A stretch of 64,000 nucleotides of DNA, from NCBI GenBank assembly GCA_900188465.1, contig FZPE01000001.1, forward strand, positions 930,001 through 994,000, in the 5' to 3' direction. The notes beneath the pieces are model-generated. The model did no database searches. It had not been told where the DNA came from and saw nothing but the letters and a program-made list of their open reading frames with translations. How positions within the stretch are numbered: the first letter of the stretch is position 1; every line of letters starts with the position of its first letter. The DNA comes from Micrococcales bacterium KH10 (GTDB taxonomy: Bacteria; Actinomycetota; Actinomycetes; Actinomycetales; Cellulomonadaceae). Below are positions 1-15,083 of this stretch, one piece after another. The position numbers were made by a program, and so were the translations under genes.

Positions 1-764
1 GTTCCGTTACCCGGTCCGCGCAGTGAAATGTTGTTCGTGTACAGCGCGTTGGCGTTCTCAAGCGTGTTCCAACCGGAACCGGCATAGAGGCCCGCCGGTT
101 CACTGCCTGGAGCTGGGCAGTCGGTCCCGCCGACGTGGCCCTGGTTGGCGAAGTTACCGAAAGTGTCAAGACCGACACCCAAGTATCCGTTGGCGATACC
201 CGGCAGCACCGGGCTCTGGTCGCGTCGCGGACCGTATCCGAGCGAGCCACCGATAGGACCGGTTTCGGTTAAGTTCACGGCACCATCGACCAGGAAGAAA
301 CCGATTCCATCGGCCGCACGACGGTCTTCACGGTTACGTGTCGGACCGTACTGGTACTGGGTGAATTCGATTGCGAGGCCTTGTGATGCCGCAATCGCCT
401 CGTTGTAGACCACACCACCGTTGGTGTTGAGACGGTTATCGGTGAGCTGAAGGAATCCAGTGCCGTCACCACGCGCAACTGGCGTGCCGAAGCCGCGCGA
501 CGTGTTCGTCGCAGTCGGGTCAGCATCACGGTCACAAGCCCACGGACCGGAGGTGGCGTCAGTGAGGCAGGCTGCGCCAAGTCGAATCCAGGCGGATTCG
601 GCCGGTGTAGCATTGGCGAAACTCTCGTCAACTGCCGCGGCGTGTGAACTCGGCGACATGGCCACTTGCCAGGCCATCATCGTCATAATGAGAGCAAAGA
701 CCGCCGCCAGAGCGGTGGCAGAACGGCGCGCCATTATGGTCGCCGTTGGGCGATTCTTCGACAT
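1..764 (-). CDS. Secreted L-type lectin-domain surface protein (N-terminal part; runs off the window)
   Basis: The gene is read on the minus strand from an ATG at 764 and stays open to the window edge, so only about 254 N-terminal residues are seen. The first 45 or so residues form a signal peptide: basic start MSKNRPT, a second short basic stretch, a hydrophobic run (ALAAVFALIMTMMAW), and a likely cleavage site after SHA. The mature part contains GFGTP, a DGIGFFLVDGA segment, a GGSLGYG segment and GVGLDTFGNF. This is the pattern of the carbohydrate-binding L-type (legume-like) lectin domain found at the N terminus of large bacterial surface proteins. A near-palindromic motif shared with two other secreted-protein genes lies about 120 nt upstream. 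Ligand and C-terminal anchor are unknown. Family assignment is from motifs only. Confidence 0.75.
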   Translation of the reverse strand, partial: MSKNRPTATIMARRSATALAAVFALIMTMMAWQVAMSPSSHAAAVDESFANATPAESAWIRLGAACLTDATSGPWACDRDADPTATNTSRGFGTPVARGDGTGFLQLTDNRLNTNGGVVYNEAIAASQGLAIEFTQYQYGPTRNREDRRAADGIGFFLVDGAVNLTETGPIGGSLGYGPRRDQSPVLPGIANGYLGVGLDTFGNFANQGHVGGTDCPAPGSEPAGLYAGSGWNTLENANALYTNNISLRGPGNG

Positions 765-870
765 GAACTAGCCTTTCGTACTTCTTAGAGGCGGATCAGG
801 GCGCATGAGCCAGCAAACTGCACGGAGTCCACACAACGCCGAGTCTATGTTCCCAAAGGTCCTATTCCCT

Positions 871-897
871 CGTCAAGACGTTCAGTCATCGTTGTCA
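871..897 (-). promoter_or_regulatory. Upstream motif TGACAACGATGAC next to a possible -35 of the lectin gene
   Basis: On the minus strand, TGACAACGATGAC (885-897) is followed 8 nt later by TTGACG (871-876), a good -35-like hexamer. No convincing -10 follows at the right spacing; the best is GAACAT after 18 nt. The motif matches all but one base of the sites upstream of the subtilase and mannosidase genes (TGACAACGATGTC). It may be a regulator site, but this is inference. Confidence 0.35.
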
Positions 898-949
898 GAA
901 TCTACAAACTAGAGGGCTATTCGATCGTCGAACATGTTGGATATGACAA

Positions 950-994
950 CAAAAATCAGTGAGGCCCGAACCCCAAGGGGTTCGGGCCTCACTG
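950..994 (-). terminator. Rho-independent terminator of the str operon (after tuf)
   Basis: A perfect 18-bp inverted repeat (957-974 and 977-994, 2-nt centre) lies 24 nt past the tuf stop codon. On the minus strand it is followed by a T-run (ATTTTTGTTGT). This is a strong intrinsic terminator. Confidence 0.9.
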
Positions 995-1017
995 AAAGAT
1001 CAACGCCTAACAGCGAA

Positions 1018-2205
1018 TCACTTGATGATCTTGGTCACACGACCGGAACCAACGGTGCGGCCACCCTCACGGATAGCGAAGCCGAGGCCCTCTTCCATAG
1101 CGATCGGCTGGATGAGCTGAACAGTCATCTCAGTGTTGTCGCCAGGAAGCACCATTTCCTTGTCAGCCGGCAGCTGGATAACGCCGGTGACGTCGGTGGT
1201 GCGGAAGTAGAACTGCGGACGGTAGTTCGAGAAGAACGGGTTGTGACGTCCACCCTCGTCCTTGTTCAGGATGTAGACCTGAGCTTCGAAGTCAGTGTGC
1301 GGGGTGATCGAACCAGGCTTGACAACAACCTGACCACGCTCGACCTCGTCACGCTTGATGCCGCGAAGCAGAAGACCGGTGTTGTCACCAGCCTGCGCCT
1401 GGTCCATCTGCTTGTGGAAGGTCTCGATACCGGTGACGGTGGTCTTCTGCGCTTCACGCAGACCGACGATCTCAACCTCGGAGTTGACGTCGAGAACACC
1501 GCGGTCGACCTTACCGGTGACAACGGTTCCACGACCGGTGATCGTGAAGACGTCTTCAATTGGCATCAAGAAGGGCTTGTCCAACTCGCGAACTGGGTCC
1601 GGGATGTTCTCGTCCACTGCGTCCATGAGCTTCTCGACCGAAGCCACCCATTCTGCATCGCCTTCGAGAGCCTTCAGACCGGAAACTGGCACAACTGGTG
1701 CCTCGCGGTCGAAGCCCTGCGACTCGAGGAGGTCACGGACCTCTTCTTCGACGAGCTCAAGCATGTCAGGGTCGTCGACCATGTCAGCCTTGTTGAGAGC
1801 GACGAGCAGGTAAGGAACACCAACCTGGCGAGCCAAGAGCACGTGCTCTTTGGTCTGTGCCATGACGGAGTCGGTTCCAGCGACCACGAGGATTGCGCCA
1901 TCCATCTGTGCCGCACCGGTGATCATGTTCTTGATGTAGTCGGCGTGGCCTGGAGCGTCAACGTGAGCGTAGTGACGCTTATCGGTCTCGTACTCGATGT
2001 GGGAGATGTTGATGGTGATACCGCGCTGCTTCTCTTCTGGCGCTTTATCGATCTCATCGAACTTGAACTCTGGGTTCAAGTCAGGGAACTTGTCGTGAAG
2101 TACCTTCGAGATAGCCGCCGTCAGCGTGGTCTTGCCGTGGTCGACGTGCCCGATGGTACCGATGTTGACGTGCGGTTTAGTCCGCTCGAACTTGGCCTTA
2201 GCCAC
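1018..2205 (-). CDS. tuf: Translation elongation factor Tu
   Basis: This is the GTPase that delivers aminoacyl-tRNA to the ribosomal A site. The 395-residue protein is of usual length and carries all G motifs: GHVDHGKTT (P-loop), the DAPGH box, and NKAD. Domains 2 and 3 follow and the protein ends [10 protein letters not shown]. It is the last gene of rpsL-rpsG-fusA-tuf. The start is a GTG with AGGAGG six bases upstream. Residues discussed for elfamycin sensitivity near E. coli 120-124 look wild type. The segment corresponding to E. coli residues 372-375 reads LGFA here instead of LRFA, probably lineage variation. Confidence 0.99.
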   Translation of the reverse strand: MAKAKFERTKPHVNIGTIGHVDHGKTTLTAAISKVLHDKFPDLNPEFKFDEIDKAPEEKQRGITINISHIEYETDKRHYAHVDAPGHADYIKNMITGAAQMDGAILVVAGTDSVMAQTKEHVLLARQVGVPYLLVALNKADMVDDPDMLELVEEEVRDLLESQGFDREAPVVPVSGLKALEGDAEWVASVEKLMDAVDENIPDPVRELDKPFLMPIEDVFTITGRGTVVTGKVDRGVLDVNSEVEIVGLREAQKTTVTGIETFHKQMDQAQAGDNTGLLLRGIKRDEVERGQVVVKPGSITPHTDFEAQVYILNKDEGGRHNPFFSNYRPQFYFRTTDVTGVIQLPADKEMVLPGDNTEMTVQLIQPIAMEEGLGFAIREGGRTVGSGRVTKIIK

Positions 2206-2324
2206 TGGGGTCCTCCTGGGGACATTGGTAGTTTGCCGAACGTTGCAGAATCATACCTTGTTTTGGTTCTGCGGGGCGTCACTACAGGTTGATTTTCTGG
2301 ATTGAGTCTCTCGACCTGTGGGAC

Positions 2325-4427
<2,103 letters not shown>

Positions 4428-4507
4428 GTGTGTACCTCGTTACATCGCTGGAGGATCAGGGGACTTTTGCAGGTGGCGGGGAGAACACTGCGTCCTCCCC
4501 GACTAAA

Positions 4508-4978
4508 TCACCAGCGGTAGTGCGCGAACGCGCGGTTCGACTCGGCCATCTTGTGCATGTCTTCGCGACGCTTGACAGCGGCACCCAGACCGTTCGAGGC
4601 GTCGAGGATCTCGTTCTGCAGACGCTCGGTCATGGTCTTCTCACGACGAGCGCGCGAGAAGTCAGTGAGCCAGCGCAGCGCGAGTGTCGTGGCGCGAGCT
4701 GGGCGAACCTCGACCGGCACCTGGTAGGTGGCACCACCGACACGACGCGAGCGGACTTCAAGCGCCGGACGGACGTTGTCGAGCGCCCGCTTGAGCACTG
4801 CAACCGGGTCCTGTTGGGTCTTCTCACGGACACCCTCGAGGGCACCGTAGACGATGGCTTCTGCCGTGGTCTTCTTGCCGTCCAACAGCACCTTGTTGAT
4901 CAACTGAGTGACCACGGGTGAACCGTAAACGGGGTCAATAATGATTGGCCGCTTCGGGGCCGGTCCCTTACGGGGCAT
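4508..4978 (-). CDS. rpsG: 30S ribosomal protein S7
   Basis: S7 is a primary 16S rRNA binding protein of the 30S head. The 156-residue sequence begins [12 protein letters not shown], has the conserved [13 protein letters not shown] segment and ends FAHYRW. Its ATG overlaps the rpsL stop codon by one base (TGATG), so the two are translationally coupled. In well-studied bacteria S7 can repress the str operon; no specific operator was identified here. Confidence 0.98.
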   Translation of the reverse strand: MPRKGPAPKRPIIIDPVYGSPVVTQLINKVLLDGKKTTAEAIVYGALEGVREKTQQDPVAVLKRALDNVRPALEVRSRRVGGATYQVPVEVRPARATTLALRWLTDFSRARREKTMTERLQNEILDASNGLGAAVKRREDMHKMAESNRAFAHYRW

Positions 4979-5352
4979 CAGCTCTTCTCCTTCTTAGCGC
5001 CGTAGCGGCTGCGTGCCTGCTTGCGACCCTTCACGCCCTGGGTGTCCAGTGCGCCGCGAACGATCTTGTAACGAACACCGGGCAGGTCCTTCACACGACC
5101 GCCACGCACTAGCACGATGGAGTGCTCCTGCAGGTTGTGGCCGACGCCGGGGATGTACGCGGTGACCTCGATACCCGAGGAAAGCTTGACACGGGCGACC
5201 TTGCGAAGTGCCGAGTTCGGCTTCTTCGGTGTGGTCGTGTAGACGCGGGTGCATACGCCGCGACGCTGTGGGGATCCCTTGAGTGCCGGGGTCTTTGACT
5301 TCCCGGCCTTCGAGGTCCGTCCCTTACGGACGAGCTGCTGAATGGTGGGCAC
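4978..5352 (-). CDS. rpsL: 30S ribosomal protein S12
   Basis: S12 lies in the decoding centre. The 124-residue protein starts [12 protein letters not shown] from a GTG with GGAG upstream. The two loops that carry streptomycin-resistance mutations, [12 protein letters not shown] and [12 protein letters not shown], both have the wild-type lysines, so no S12-based streptomycin resistance is expected. It is the first gene of the str operon and is preceded by a leader of about 370 nt starting from a promoter at 5728-5755. Confidence 0.98.
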   Translation of the reverse strand: MPTIQQLVRKGRTSKAGKSKTPALKGSPQRRGVCTRVYTTTPKKPNSALRKVARVKLSSGIEVTAYIPGVGHNLQEHSIVLVRGGRVKDLPGVRYKIVRGALDTQGVKGRKQARSRYGAKKEKS

Positions 5353-5720
5353 TACTTCTCCGTCTGTTCGAGCCTGTCAGAGGTCTGACCAGCTATATGT
5401 GGTAATCACTGCGGATCTGGTCTGCGATAAGCAAACCGGGCTTGCGGTATTCGAACTGGGTGCAGCAGCGCACCACAGCATCCGCTGTTTCACGCCACTT
5501 ACCACCGGCTCGATGGCCGGGCCTGCTACACGTACGAGCGGTAACTTCCCGGAATGCACCTGGTTGACCCACCACAGTTAAGACTTCGTCGAAGACGAGC
5601 CGCCGCCACGCGATCCAACTCGCCACGGATTACTGCGCATCCCGGCGTTCCCTCACCATCAAGCAATTTCTTGCGATGGGCGATTTCACGCACGGAAAAA
5701 GGGCCTGTACGACAGGCACG
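5353..5720 (-). promoter_or_regulatory. Long untranslated leader of the str operon
   Basis: There is no supported gene between rpsL and the promoter at 5728-5755, so the transcript would carry a leader of about 370 nt. At its very 5' end (minus strand, 5717 down to 5696) a 6-bp hairpin GCCTGT-CGT-ACAGGC is followed by CC and five Ts, resembling a terminator only a few nucleotides after the predicted start point. I see no recognisable riboswitch or leader-peptide gene in the rest. A second promoter closer to rpsL cannot be excluded. Confidence 0.45.
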
Positions 5721-5727
5721 TCTACTA

Positions 5728-5755
5728 ACTATAGCACCATGGCTCCGGGCGTCAA
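5728..5755 (-). promoter_or_regulatory. Sigma-70-type promoter of the str operon
   Basis: On the minus strand, TTGACG (5750-5755) and TATAGT (5728-5733) are separated by 16 nt, close to the housekeeping consensus. It points toward rpsL. The divergent dehydrogenase gene begins only 18 nt beyond the -35, so transcription of that gene may need a different, overlapping signal. Confidence 0.75.
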
Positions 5756-5772
5756 GGGTTTACCGTGGGGCT

Positions 5773-6723
5773 ATGAAGGTATTGATCCCCGACACGTTGG
5801 ACTATCTCTCCCGCCCCGAGTTCCCGTCCGGGGTCGCTGCCATAACTTATGAGGTCGCTTCGCCCTTTGCTGAGGAGCATTTCGACGCCGATGTGCTCGT
5901 CGTCTGGGGAACTCGCGTCAGGCACATGCGCACGGCCGCACCGCATCTGCGCAATCTACAGCTGGTCCAGACCATCAACGCCGGACCAGACAGTGCGCTG
6001 GCAGTCGATTTCGCTCCTTCGGTCGTCATTGCTTGCGGCCGCGGGTTGCACGATATTCCCGTCGCCGAGCACACCCTGGCACTCGTCCTCGCAGCTGCGC
6101 GGCGCCTCGATCTGCAGATCGACAATCAGCGCCGCAGATACTGGTCTGACGATCTTGGCGGGCTGGGCCAGGTGCATCACTTCCCCGACCTGGGCACGCT
6201 GCATGGCAAACGAGTGCTGATCTGGGGATTCGGTTCGATCGCACAGCGTCTGTCCCCCATGCTCAAGCTGCTAGGCGCCAATGTGACCGGGGTAGCGCGC
6301 ACCGCGGGCGCGCGCTCCGGTACCGACGTTGTGACGGAAGACCAGGGACGAGTTCTCCTGGCCGATACTGACCTGGTCATTTCATTGCTTCCCGCCACCA
6401 CAACCACTGAAGGGTTCTTCGACGAGCAGTTCTTCGCGGCGCTACCCGGCCACTCGTGGTTCGTGAACGTCGGACGAGGTAGAACGGTCAACGAATCCGA
6501 CCTTGTCAAGGCACTGGAATCCGGGGCGTTAGCTGGCGCGGCACTAGACGTCACCGCTCACGAGCCACTTTCTGAAGGCTCTCCCCTGTGGACCGCGCCC
6601 AATGTGATCATCACACCGCACGCGGCCGGAGGCCGCCCTGTCGGCGCGTATGAACTCGTCCTGGAGAACATCAAGGCGCTGCGTGAGGGCACCGAACTAC
6701 GCAACGTCGTCGATCGCACCTAG
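5773..6723 (+). CDS. NAD(P)-dependent D-2-hydroxyacid dehydrogenase family protein
   Basis: This protein probably oxidises or reduces a 2-hydroxy/2-keto acid with NAD(P); the substrate cannot be told from sequence. It is 316 residues if started at the ATG at 5773 (MKVLIPDTLDYL), which matches family starts better than an upstream start at 5554 in the same frame. The Rossmann motif is GFGSIAQ around residues 153-159. Later come NVGRGRTVNE with the family arginine, an ALDVTAHEPL segment with the acidic residue, and PHAAGG with the catalytic histidine. It is a lone plus-strand gene between the minus-strand rpoC and rpsL genes, convergent with rpoC. Its position between two conserved operons suggests insertion. 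Confidence 0.85.
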   Translation: MKVLIPDTLDYLSRPEFPSGVAAITYEVASPFAEEHFDADVLVVWGTRVRHMRTAAPHLRNLQLVQTINAGPDSALAVDFAPSVVIACGRGLHDIPVAEHTLALVLAAARRLDLQIDNQRRRYWSDDLGGLGQVHHFPDLGTLHGKRVLIWGFGSIAQRLSPMLKLLGANVTGVARTAGARSGTDVVTEDQGRVLLADTDLVISLLPATTTTEGFFDEQFFAALPGHSWFVNVGRGRTVNESDLVKALESGALAGAALDVTAHEPLSEGSPLWTAPNVIITPHAAGGRPVGAYELVLENIKALREGTELRNVVDRT

Positions 6724-6839
6724 GAGTGCTCGATGTCGCCGTAGCACCTGCCTCGATGAAGGGCGGCTGGCTGCCGGTGGGCGCATATGGGCGGATCCTC
6801 TCGGCCCCGGCAAACCCCCCGGCACGACTTCAGCATGCA

Positions 6840-6873
6840 CTGAGGGCCGGCTCCTCGCGGAACCGGCCCTCAG
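6840..6873. terminator. Hairpin between convergent dehydrogenase and rpoC genes
   Basis: Arms CTGAGGGCCGG (6840-6850) and CCGGCCCTCAG (6863-6873) form an 11-bp stem with a 12-nt loop, 38 nt past rpoC and 117 nt past the dehydrogenase gene. No T-run follows on either strand, as is common for actinobacterial hairpin terminators. It could act in both directions. Confidence 0.65.
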
Positions 6874-6910
6874 CCTCTCATCGGGCACTTACGCAGTGCC
6901 AAGCGTCAAC

Positions 6911-9900
6911 TTACTGGAAGTCACCGAAGTCGATGTCGTCAAGCGCAATCGACTCCCCTGTGCCCAGACCGAAGTCAGCCAAGTCGACCTCGTCGTAGCC
7001 GTAGGCCGCGTACAACTCGTCCTTGGCGGTTTCGGTCGGCTCCACCGTCACCTGGTGGTAACGCGGCAGACCGGTACCGGCCGGGATGAGCTTACCGAGG
7101 ATGACGTTCTCCTTCAGGCCCAGCAGCGGGTCACGGCGACCGTTCATCGCAGCCTCGGTGAGCACGCGGGTGGTCTCCTGGAAGGAGGCCGCCGATAGCC
7201 ACGAGTCCGTCGCGAGCGACGCCTTGGTGATACCCATCAGTTCTGGGCGACCCGACGCAGGCTGGCCGCCTTCAGCAATCGCCTTGCGGTTCTCATCCGC
7301 GAAGCGGCCGCCTTCAGCCAGCTCACCCGGCAGCAGGTTGGTGTCACCCGAGTCCAGCACGGTCACGCGGCGCAGCATCTGGCGCACGATGACCTCGATG
7401 TGCTTGTCGTGAATGTCCACACCCTGCGAGCGGTACACTTCCTGCACCTCATCGACCAAGTGCTTCTGCGTGGCACGCGGCCCGAGAATGCGCAGCACCT
7501 TCTTCGGGTCACGAGCACCCTGCACCAGCTGGGTACCGACCTCGATGTGTGCTCCATCCTCCACGAGCGGACGTGCACGCTTGGAGACCTGGTAGGTGAT
7601 TGCTTCCGAACCGTCGTCCGGAGTCAGGATCATCTTGCGTGAGCGCTCGTCGTCCTCAATCGTGATACGACCGGAGAACTCCGCGATCGGCGCCTCACCC
7701 TTAGGCGTGCGCGCTTCGAAGAGCTCGGTGACACGGGGCAGACCCTGCGTGATGTCGTCAGCCGAAGCCACACCACCGGTGTGGAAGGTACGCATCGTCA
7801 ACTGGGTACCCGGCTCACCAATGGACTGCGCGGCGATGATACCGACAGCCTCACCGATGTCGACGAGCTTTCCAGTGGCGAGCGAACGTCCGTAACACTT
7901 CGCACAGGTACCGACGCGCGACTCACAGGTGAGCACGGAGCGAACCTTGAGGTTCTCCACGCCCGCCGCGATCAACTTGTCGATCAGCACGTCGCCGACG
8001 TCGTCACCGGAGCGACCGATCACTTCACCATCGACCTCGACGTCACCAGCCAGGGTGCGCGAGTAGATGGAGGTCTCGACCTTCTCATCGCGGATGAATC
8101 CGCCAGCGCCATCCGAGATGGCGACGGGCAGGCTCAATCCACGCTCGGTGCCACAGTCCTCTTCACGGATGATGACATCCTGCGAGACGTCCACCAGACG
8201 ACGGGTCAGGTAACCCGAGTCAGCGGTACGAAGCGCCGTGTCAGCAAGACCTTTACGAGCACCGTGGGTCGCGATGAAGTACTCCAGGACCGACAGGCCC
8301 TCACGGTAGTTCGACTTGATCGGACGCGGGATGATGTCACCCTTCGGGTTCGCCACCAGACCACGCATACCGGCGATCTGACGCACCTGCATCCAGTTAC
8401 CACGAGCACCCGAACCCACCATGCGGTACACGGTGTTGTCCTTCGGGAAGTTCTCCTGCATGGTCTCGGCGACCTTGTCGGTGGCGTGAGTCCAGATGTC
8501 GATCAGTTCCTGACGACGCTCGTCGTCAGTGATCAGACCGGTGTCGTACTGGTCCTGAACCGTCAGCGCCCGCTCTTCAGCCTCGTCAAGGATCTCAGCC
8601 TTGTTAGCCGGAGTGGCGACGTCGGAGATCGCAATCGTCACACCCGAACGAGTCGACCACTTGAAACCGGCGTCCTTGAGCGCGTCCAGCGAAGCCGCCA
8701 CAGCAACCTTCGGGTAACGCTCGGCCAGATCGTTCACGATGGCCGACAGGCGCTTCTTGTCCACCACAGCGTTCACGTACGGGTAGTCGATCGGCAGCAG
8801 CTCGTTGAACAGTGCTCGTCCCAGCGTGGTCGGGAACGCCTGACCGGGCTCCCAGCCTTCCGGAAGCGGTGTCGTCGGCACGAAATCGTCGTCGAAACGA
8901 ATCTGAACCGATGCGTTCAGGTGCAATCCGCCCTGATCGAAGGCGAGGATCGCCTCGGCCACGGAGGAGAATGCCCGTCCTGCGCCTACGGCCTCGTCCT
9001 TCTGAGAGGTCAGGTGATACAGGCCGATCACCATGTCCTGAGTAGGCATGGTCACCGGACGACCGTCCGACGGCTTGAGGATGTTGTTGCTCGAAAGCAT
9101 CAAGATGCGAGCCTCGGCCTGCGCCTCGGCGCTCAGCGGCAGGTGCACAGCCATCTGGTCACCGTCGAAGTCAGCGTTGAACGCACCACACACCAGCGGG
9201 TGCAGGTGGATCGCCTTGCCCTCGACGAGCTGAGGCTCGAACGCCTGGATGCCGAGACGGTGCAGCGTCGGTGCACGGTTCAGCAGCACCGGGTGCTCGG
9301 CGATGACCTCTTCGAGCACGTCCCAGACCTCGGGACGGGAACGGTCAACCATACGCTTGGCGCTCTTGATGTTCTGCGCGTGGTTGAGGTCAACCAGACG
9401 CTTCATCACGAACGGCTTGAACAGTTCGAGTGCCATCTGCTTGGGCAGACCACACTGGTGCAACTTGAGCTGCGGACCGACCACGATGACCGAACGGCCC
9501 GAGTAGTCCACACGCTTACCCAGCAGGTTCTGACGGAAACGACCCTGCTTGCCCTTGAGCATGTCCGAGATGGACTTAAGCGGGCGGTTGCCTGGGCCGG
9601 TGACCGGACGTCCGCGGCGTCCGTTGTCGAACAACGAGTCCACAGCCTCTTGCAGCATGCGCTTCTCGTTGTTGACGATGATCTCCGGAGCGCCGAGGTC
9701 AAGCAGTCGCTTGAGACGGTTGTTGCGGTTGATCACACGGCGGTACAGATCGTTCAGGTCGGAGGTCGCAAAACGACCACCGTCGAGTTGAACCATCGGA
9801 CGCAAGTCCGGCGGAATAACCGGCACGGCATCCAAGACCATCGAGGTCGGCGAGTTGTCCGTGGACAAGAACGCGTTGACGACCTTGAGGCGCTTGAGCG

Positions 9901-10774
9901 CACGAGTCTTGCGCTGACCCTTGCCGGTGGCGATGATCTCGCGCAGCGACTCTGCTTCAGCAGCCAGGTCGAGGTTCTGCAGCCGCTTCTGGATCGCGGC
10001 AGCACCCATCGAGCCCTCGAAGTACTCGCCGTAGCGGTCGCGCAGTGAGCGGTAGAGCGCGTCGTCGCCCTCAAGGTCGGAAACCTTGAGGTTCTTGAAC
10101 CGGTCCCAGACCCGCTCGACACGCTCAATCTCAGCCTCAGCGCGCTTGCGAATCTGGTTCATCTCACGCTCAGCCGACTCACGAACCTTGCGCTTGGCGT
10201 CGGCCTTCGCACCCTCGGCCTCAAGCTCGGCAAGGTCCTGCTCCAGCTTGGTCGCGCGGGTGTCGATGTCGGAATCGAGGCGCTGACGGATTTCCTTCAG
10301 CTCCAGATCGATGTTGTTCTGCAAGTTCGGCAGATCTTCTGCGCGAGCTTCCTCGTCCACATCGGTGATCATGTACGCCGCGAAGTAAATGACCTTTTCA
10401 AGGTCCTTCGGCGCGAGGTCCAGCAGGTAGCCCAAACGTGACGGGACACCCTTGAAGAACCAGATGTGGGTAACGGGAGCTGCGAGCTCAATGTGTCCCA
10501 TGCGCTCACGACGCACTTTGGACCGGGTGACTTCCACACCGCAGCGTTCACAGATGATGCCCTTGAAGCGCACGCGCTTGTACTTGCCGCAGTAGCACTC
10601 CCAGTCGCGAGTCGGACCAAAGATCCGCTCGCAGAACAGGCCGTCCTTTTCCGGCTTGAGCGTACGGTAGTTGATCGTCTCCGGCTTCTTCACCTCACCG
10701 TGAGACCATGTCCGGATGTCATCAGCGTCGGCCAGACCGATGCGCAGCTCGTCGAAGATGTTGACGTCGAGCAA
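6911..10774 (-). CDS. rpoC: DNA-directed RNA polymerase subunit beta'
   Basis: This is the largest RNA polymerase subunit, 1287 residues, typical of actinobacteria. The N-terminal zinc site (CYCGKYK ... [10 protein letters not shown]), the catalytic [16 protein letters not shown] with the three Mg-binding aspartates, and the second zinc cluster ([15 protein letters not shown]) are all intact. The start is a TTG at 10774, giving [14 protein letters not shown], the standard actinobacterial N terminus; AGGAC lies just upstream. It follows rpoB after 101 nt and is probably cotranscribed with it. A hairpin terminator lies just past the stop. Confidence 0.99.
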   Translation of the reverse strand: MLDVNIFDELRIGLADADDIRTWSHGEVKKPETINYRTLKPEKDGLFCERIFGPTRDWECYCGKYKRVRFKGIICERCGVEVTRSKVRRERMGHIELAAPVTHIWFFKGVPSRLGYLLDLAPKDLEKVIYFAAYMITDVDEEARAEDLPNLQNNIDLELKEIRQRLDSDIDTRATKLEQDLAELEAEGAKADAKRKVRESAEREMNQIRKRAEAEIERVERVWDRFKNLKVSDLEGDDALYRSLRDRYGEYFEGSMGAAAIQKRLQNLDLAAEAESLREIIATGKGQRKTRALKRLKVVNAFLSTDNSPTSMVLDAVPVIPPDLRPMVQLDGGRFATSDLNDLYRRVINRNNRLKRLLDLGAPEIIVNNEKRMLQEAVDSLFDNGRRGRPVTGPGNRPLKSISDMLKGKQGRFRQNLLGKRVDYSGRSVIVVGPQLKLHQCGLPKQMALELFKPFVMKRLVDLNHAQNIKSAKRMVDRSRPEVWDVLEEVIAEHPVLLNRAPTLHRLGIQAFEPQLVEGKAIHLHPLVCGAFNADFDGDQMAVHLPLSAEAQAEARILMLSSNNILKPSDGRPVTMPTQDMVIGLYHLTSQKDEAVGAGRAFSSVAEAILAFDQGGLHLNASVQIRFDDDFVPTTPLPEGWEPGQAFPTTLGRALFNELLPIDYPYVNAVVDKKRLSAIVNDLAERYPKVAVAASLDALKDAGFKWSTRSGVTIAISDVATPANKAEILDEAEERALTVQDQYDTGLITDDERRQELIDIWTHATDKVAETMQENFPKDNTVYRMVGSGARGNWMQVRQIAGMRGLVANPKGDIIPRPIKSNYREGLSVLEYFIATHGARKGLADTALRTADSGYLTRRLVDVSQDVIIREEDCGTERGLSLPVAISDGAGGFIRDEKVETSIYSRTLAGDVEVDGEVIGRSGDDVGDVLIDKLIAAGVENLKVRSVLTCESRVGTCAKCYGRSLATGKLVDIGEAVGIIAAQSIGEPGTQLTMRTFHTGGVASADDITQGLPRVTELFEARTPKGEAPIAEFSGRITIEDDERSRKMILTPDDGSEAITYQVSKRARPLVEDGAHIEVGTQLVQGARDPKKVLRILGPRATQKHLVDEVQEVYRSQGVDIHDKHIEVIVRQMLRRVTVLDSGDTNLLPGELAEGGRFADENRKAIAEGGQPASGRPELMGITKASLATDSWLSAASFQETTRVLTEAAMNGRRDPLLGLKENVILGKLIPAGTGLPRYHQVTVEPTETAKDELYAAYGYDEVDLADFGLGTGESIALDDIDFGDFQ

Positions 10775-10875
10775 GATGTCCTACTTCCCTATTGTTTGCC
10801 AGCGTTGCGCTGGCTAATGGAAAACTCCGTGTGGTGGGTGGGGACTGAACCGAATCGTCCAGTCCCCACCGCACG

Positions 10876-14388
<3,513 letters not shown>

Positions 14389-14544
14389 GTGGGGTCCTTC
14401 CCTGCGAAACGGATGCACGCAAACGTTGTTTACGATTCCTTTGCCGCCTTCACCTCACCGCCTCCGGGCACTACCATTGACCTCGAAGTCGAGGGTTCCG
14501 GAGTCTCGGCATGACAGAAAAGGCACACGACGGCGCAAAGCGAC

Positions 14545-14573
14545 AGCATATCGGACCGGGACAAAGTATGCAA
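14545..14573 (-). promoter_or_regulatory. Promoter of rpoBC
   Basis: On the minus strand, TTGCAT (14568-14573) and TATGCT (14545-14550) are separated by 17 nt. The start point would be near 14538, leaving a leader of about 150 nt before rpoB. No other convincing promoter is seen between rpoB and the neighbouring plus-strand ORF. Confidence 0.7.
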
Positions 14574-14711
14574 CCCTACCCGATGAGTACGACAAGCGGG
14601 CAACTCCCCTGCCGCAGCGTGTCGAACACGCACCTGCTCAATGCAGGAAGACCGCCAATTCCGTGCTCTACAGCACTCGACTCACCGCTGTTGTCATGCA
14701 ACGATCGATAT

Positions 14712-14906
14712 ATGAAGTCAGCAGCGAAGACCGATCCGGATTCTTCACCGTGGGAAGACCCGCGTGAAGACATACAGGTCGGCGTGCTGATGGCCAACGG
14801 ACGCCTCGCGCCGCGCCATTTCACATCCTTGGAGGAGGCTGCCGCGTGGGCGCAGCCCGGCGAGGAAGTAGTCCAGTACAACACCATCTGCGAATGCGAC
14901 CGTTAA
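14712..14906 (+). CDS. Small acidic hypothetical protein (64 aa)
   Basis: I do not recognise this ORF. It starts at an ATG at 14712 and encodes 64 residues, rich in Asp/Glu and Pro at the N terminus (DPDSSPWEDPRED). An amphipathic stretch with SLEEAAAWAQPGEEVV follows, and the protein ends YNTICECDR with two cysteines. There is no signal peptide or membrane segment. No clear ribosome binding site precedes the ATG; a TATATG-like element directly upstream could allow leaderless expression. It is divergent from rpoB. The even codon use and compact fold-like sequence suggest a real gene, but chance is not excluded. Confidence 0.45.
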   Translation: MKSAAKTDPDSSPWEDPREDIQVGVLMANGRLAPRHFTSLEEAAAWAQPGEEVVQYNTICECDR

Positions 14907-15083
14907 GCACTAGGACGTTGATCACCAGCGTGAGAGAACTCGTCCTTATTCCGACAAATCACACGAAATGCTGACCTCACCGGGACCACCGGTTGCCCAC
15001 GGAGCCTACTGACCGTCTACCATCGGATGTTACGCGCCAAAGATTGCCGCGAACGTCGCACGCCCTCGATGGAAGGACCCCAA

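Noticed and set aside
1060-1085. EF-Tu has Gly where E. coli has Arg373, near the elfamycin site (LGFA for LRFA)
   Set aside because: Neighbouring key residues are wild type and this change is probably lineage-specific; not enough to claim resistance.
934-2292. A 452-codon open frame on the plus strand over tuf
   Set aside because: It is wholly antisense to the conserved EF-Tu gene, has no family features and has the composition of a mirror frame of high-G+C coding DNA.
5554-5772. Longer N terminus for the D-2-hydroxyacid dehydrogenase
   Set aside because: The upstream 73 codons overlap the str operon promoter and leader and are absent from the family; the ATG at 5773 fits homologues.
7781-10048. 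A 755-codon open frame on the plus strand over rpoC
   Set aside because: It is antisense to rpoC, has no recognisable domain, and arises from codon bias.
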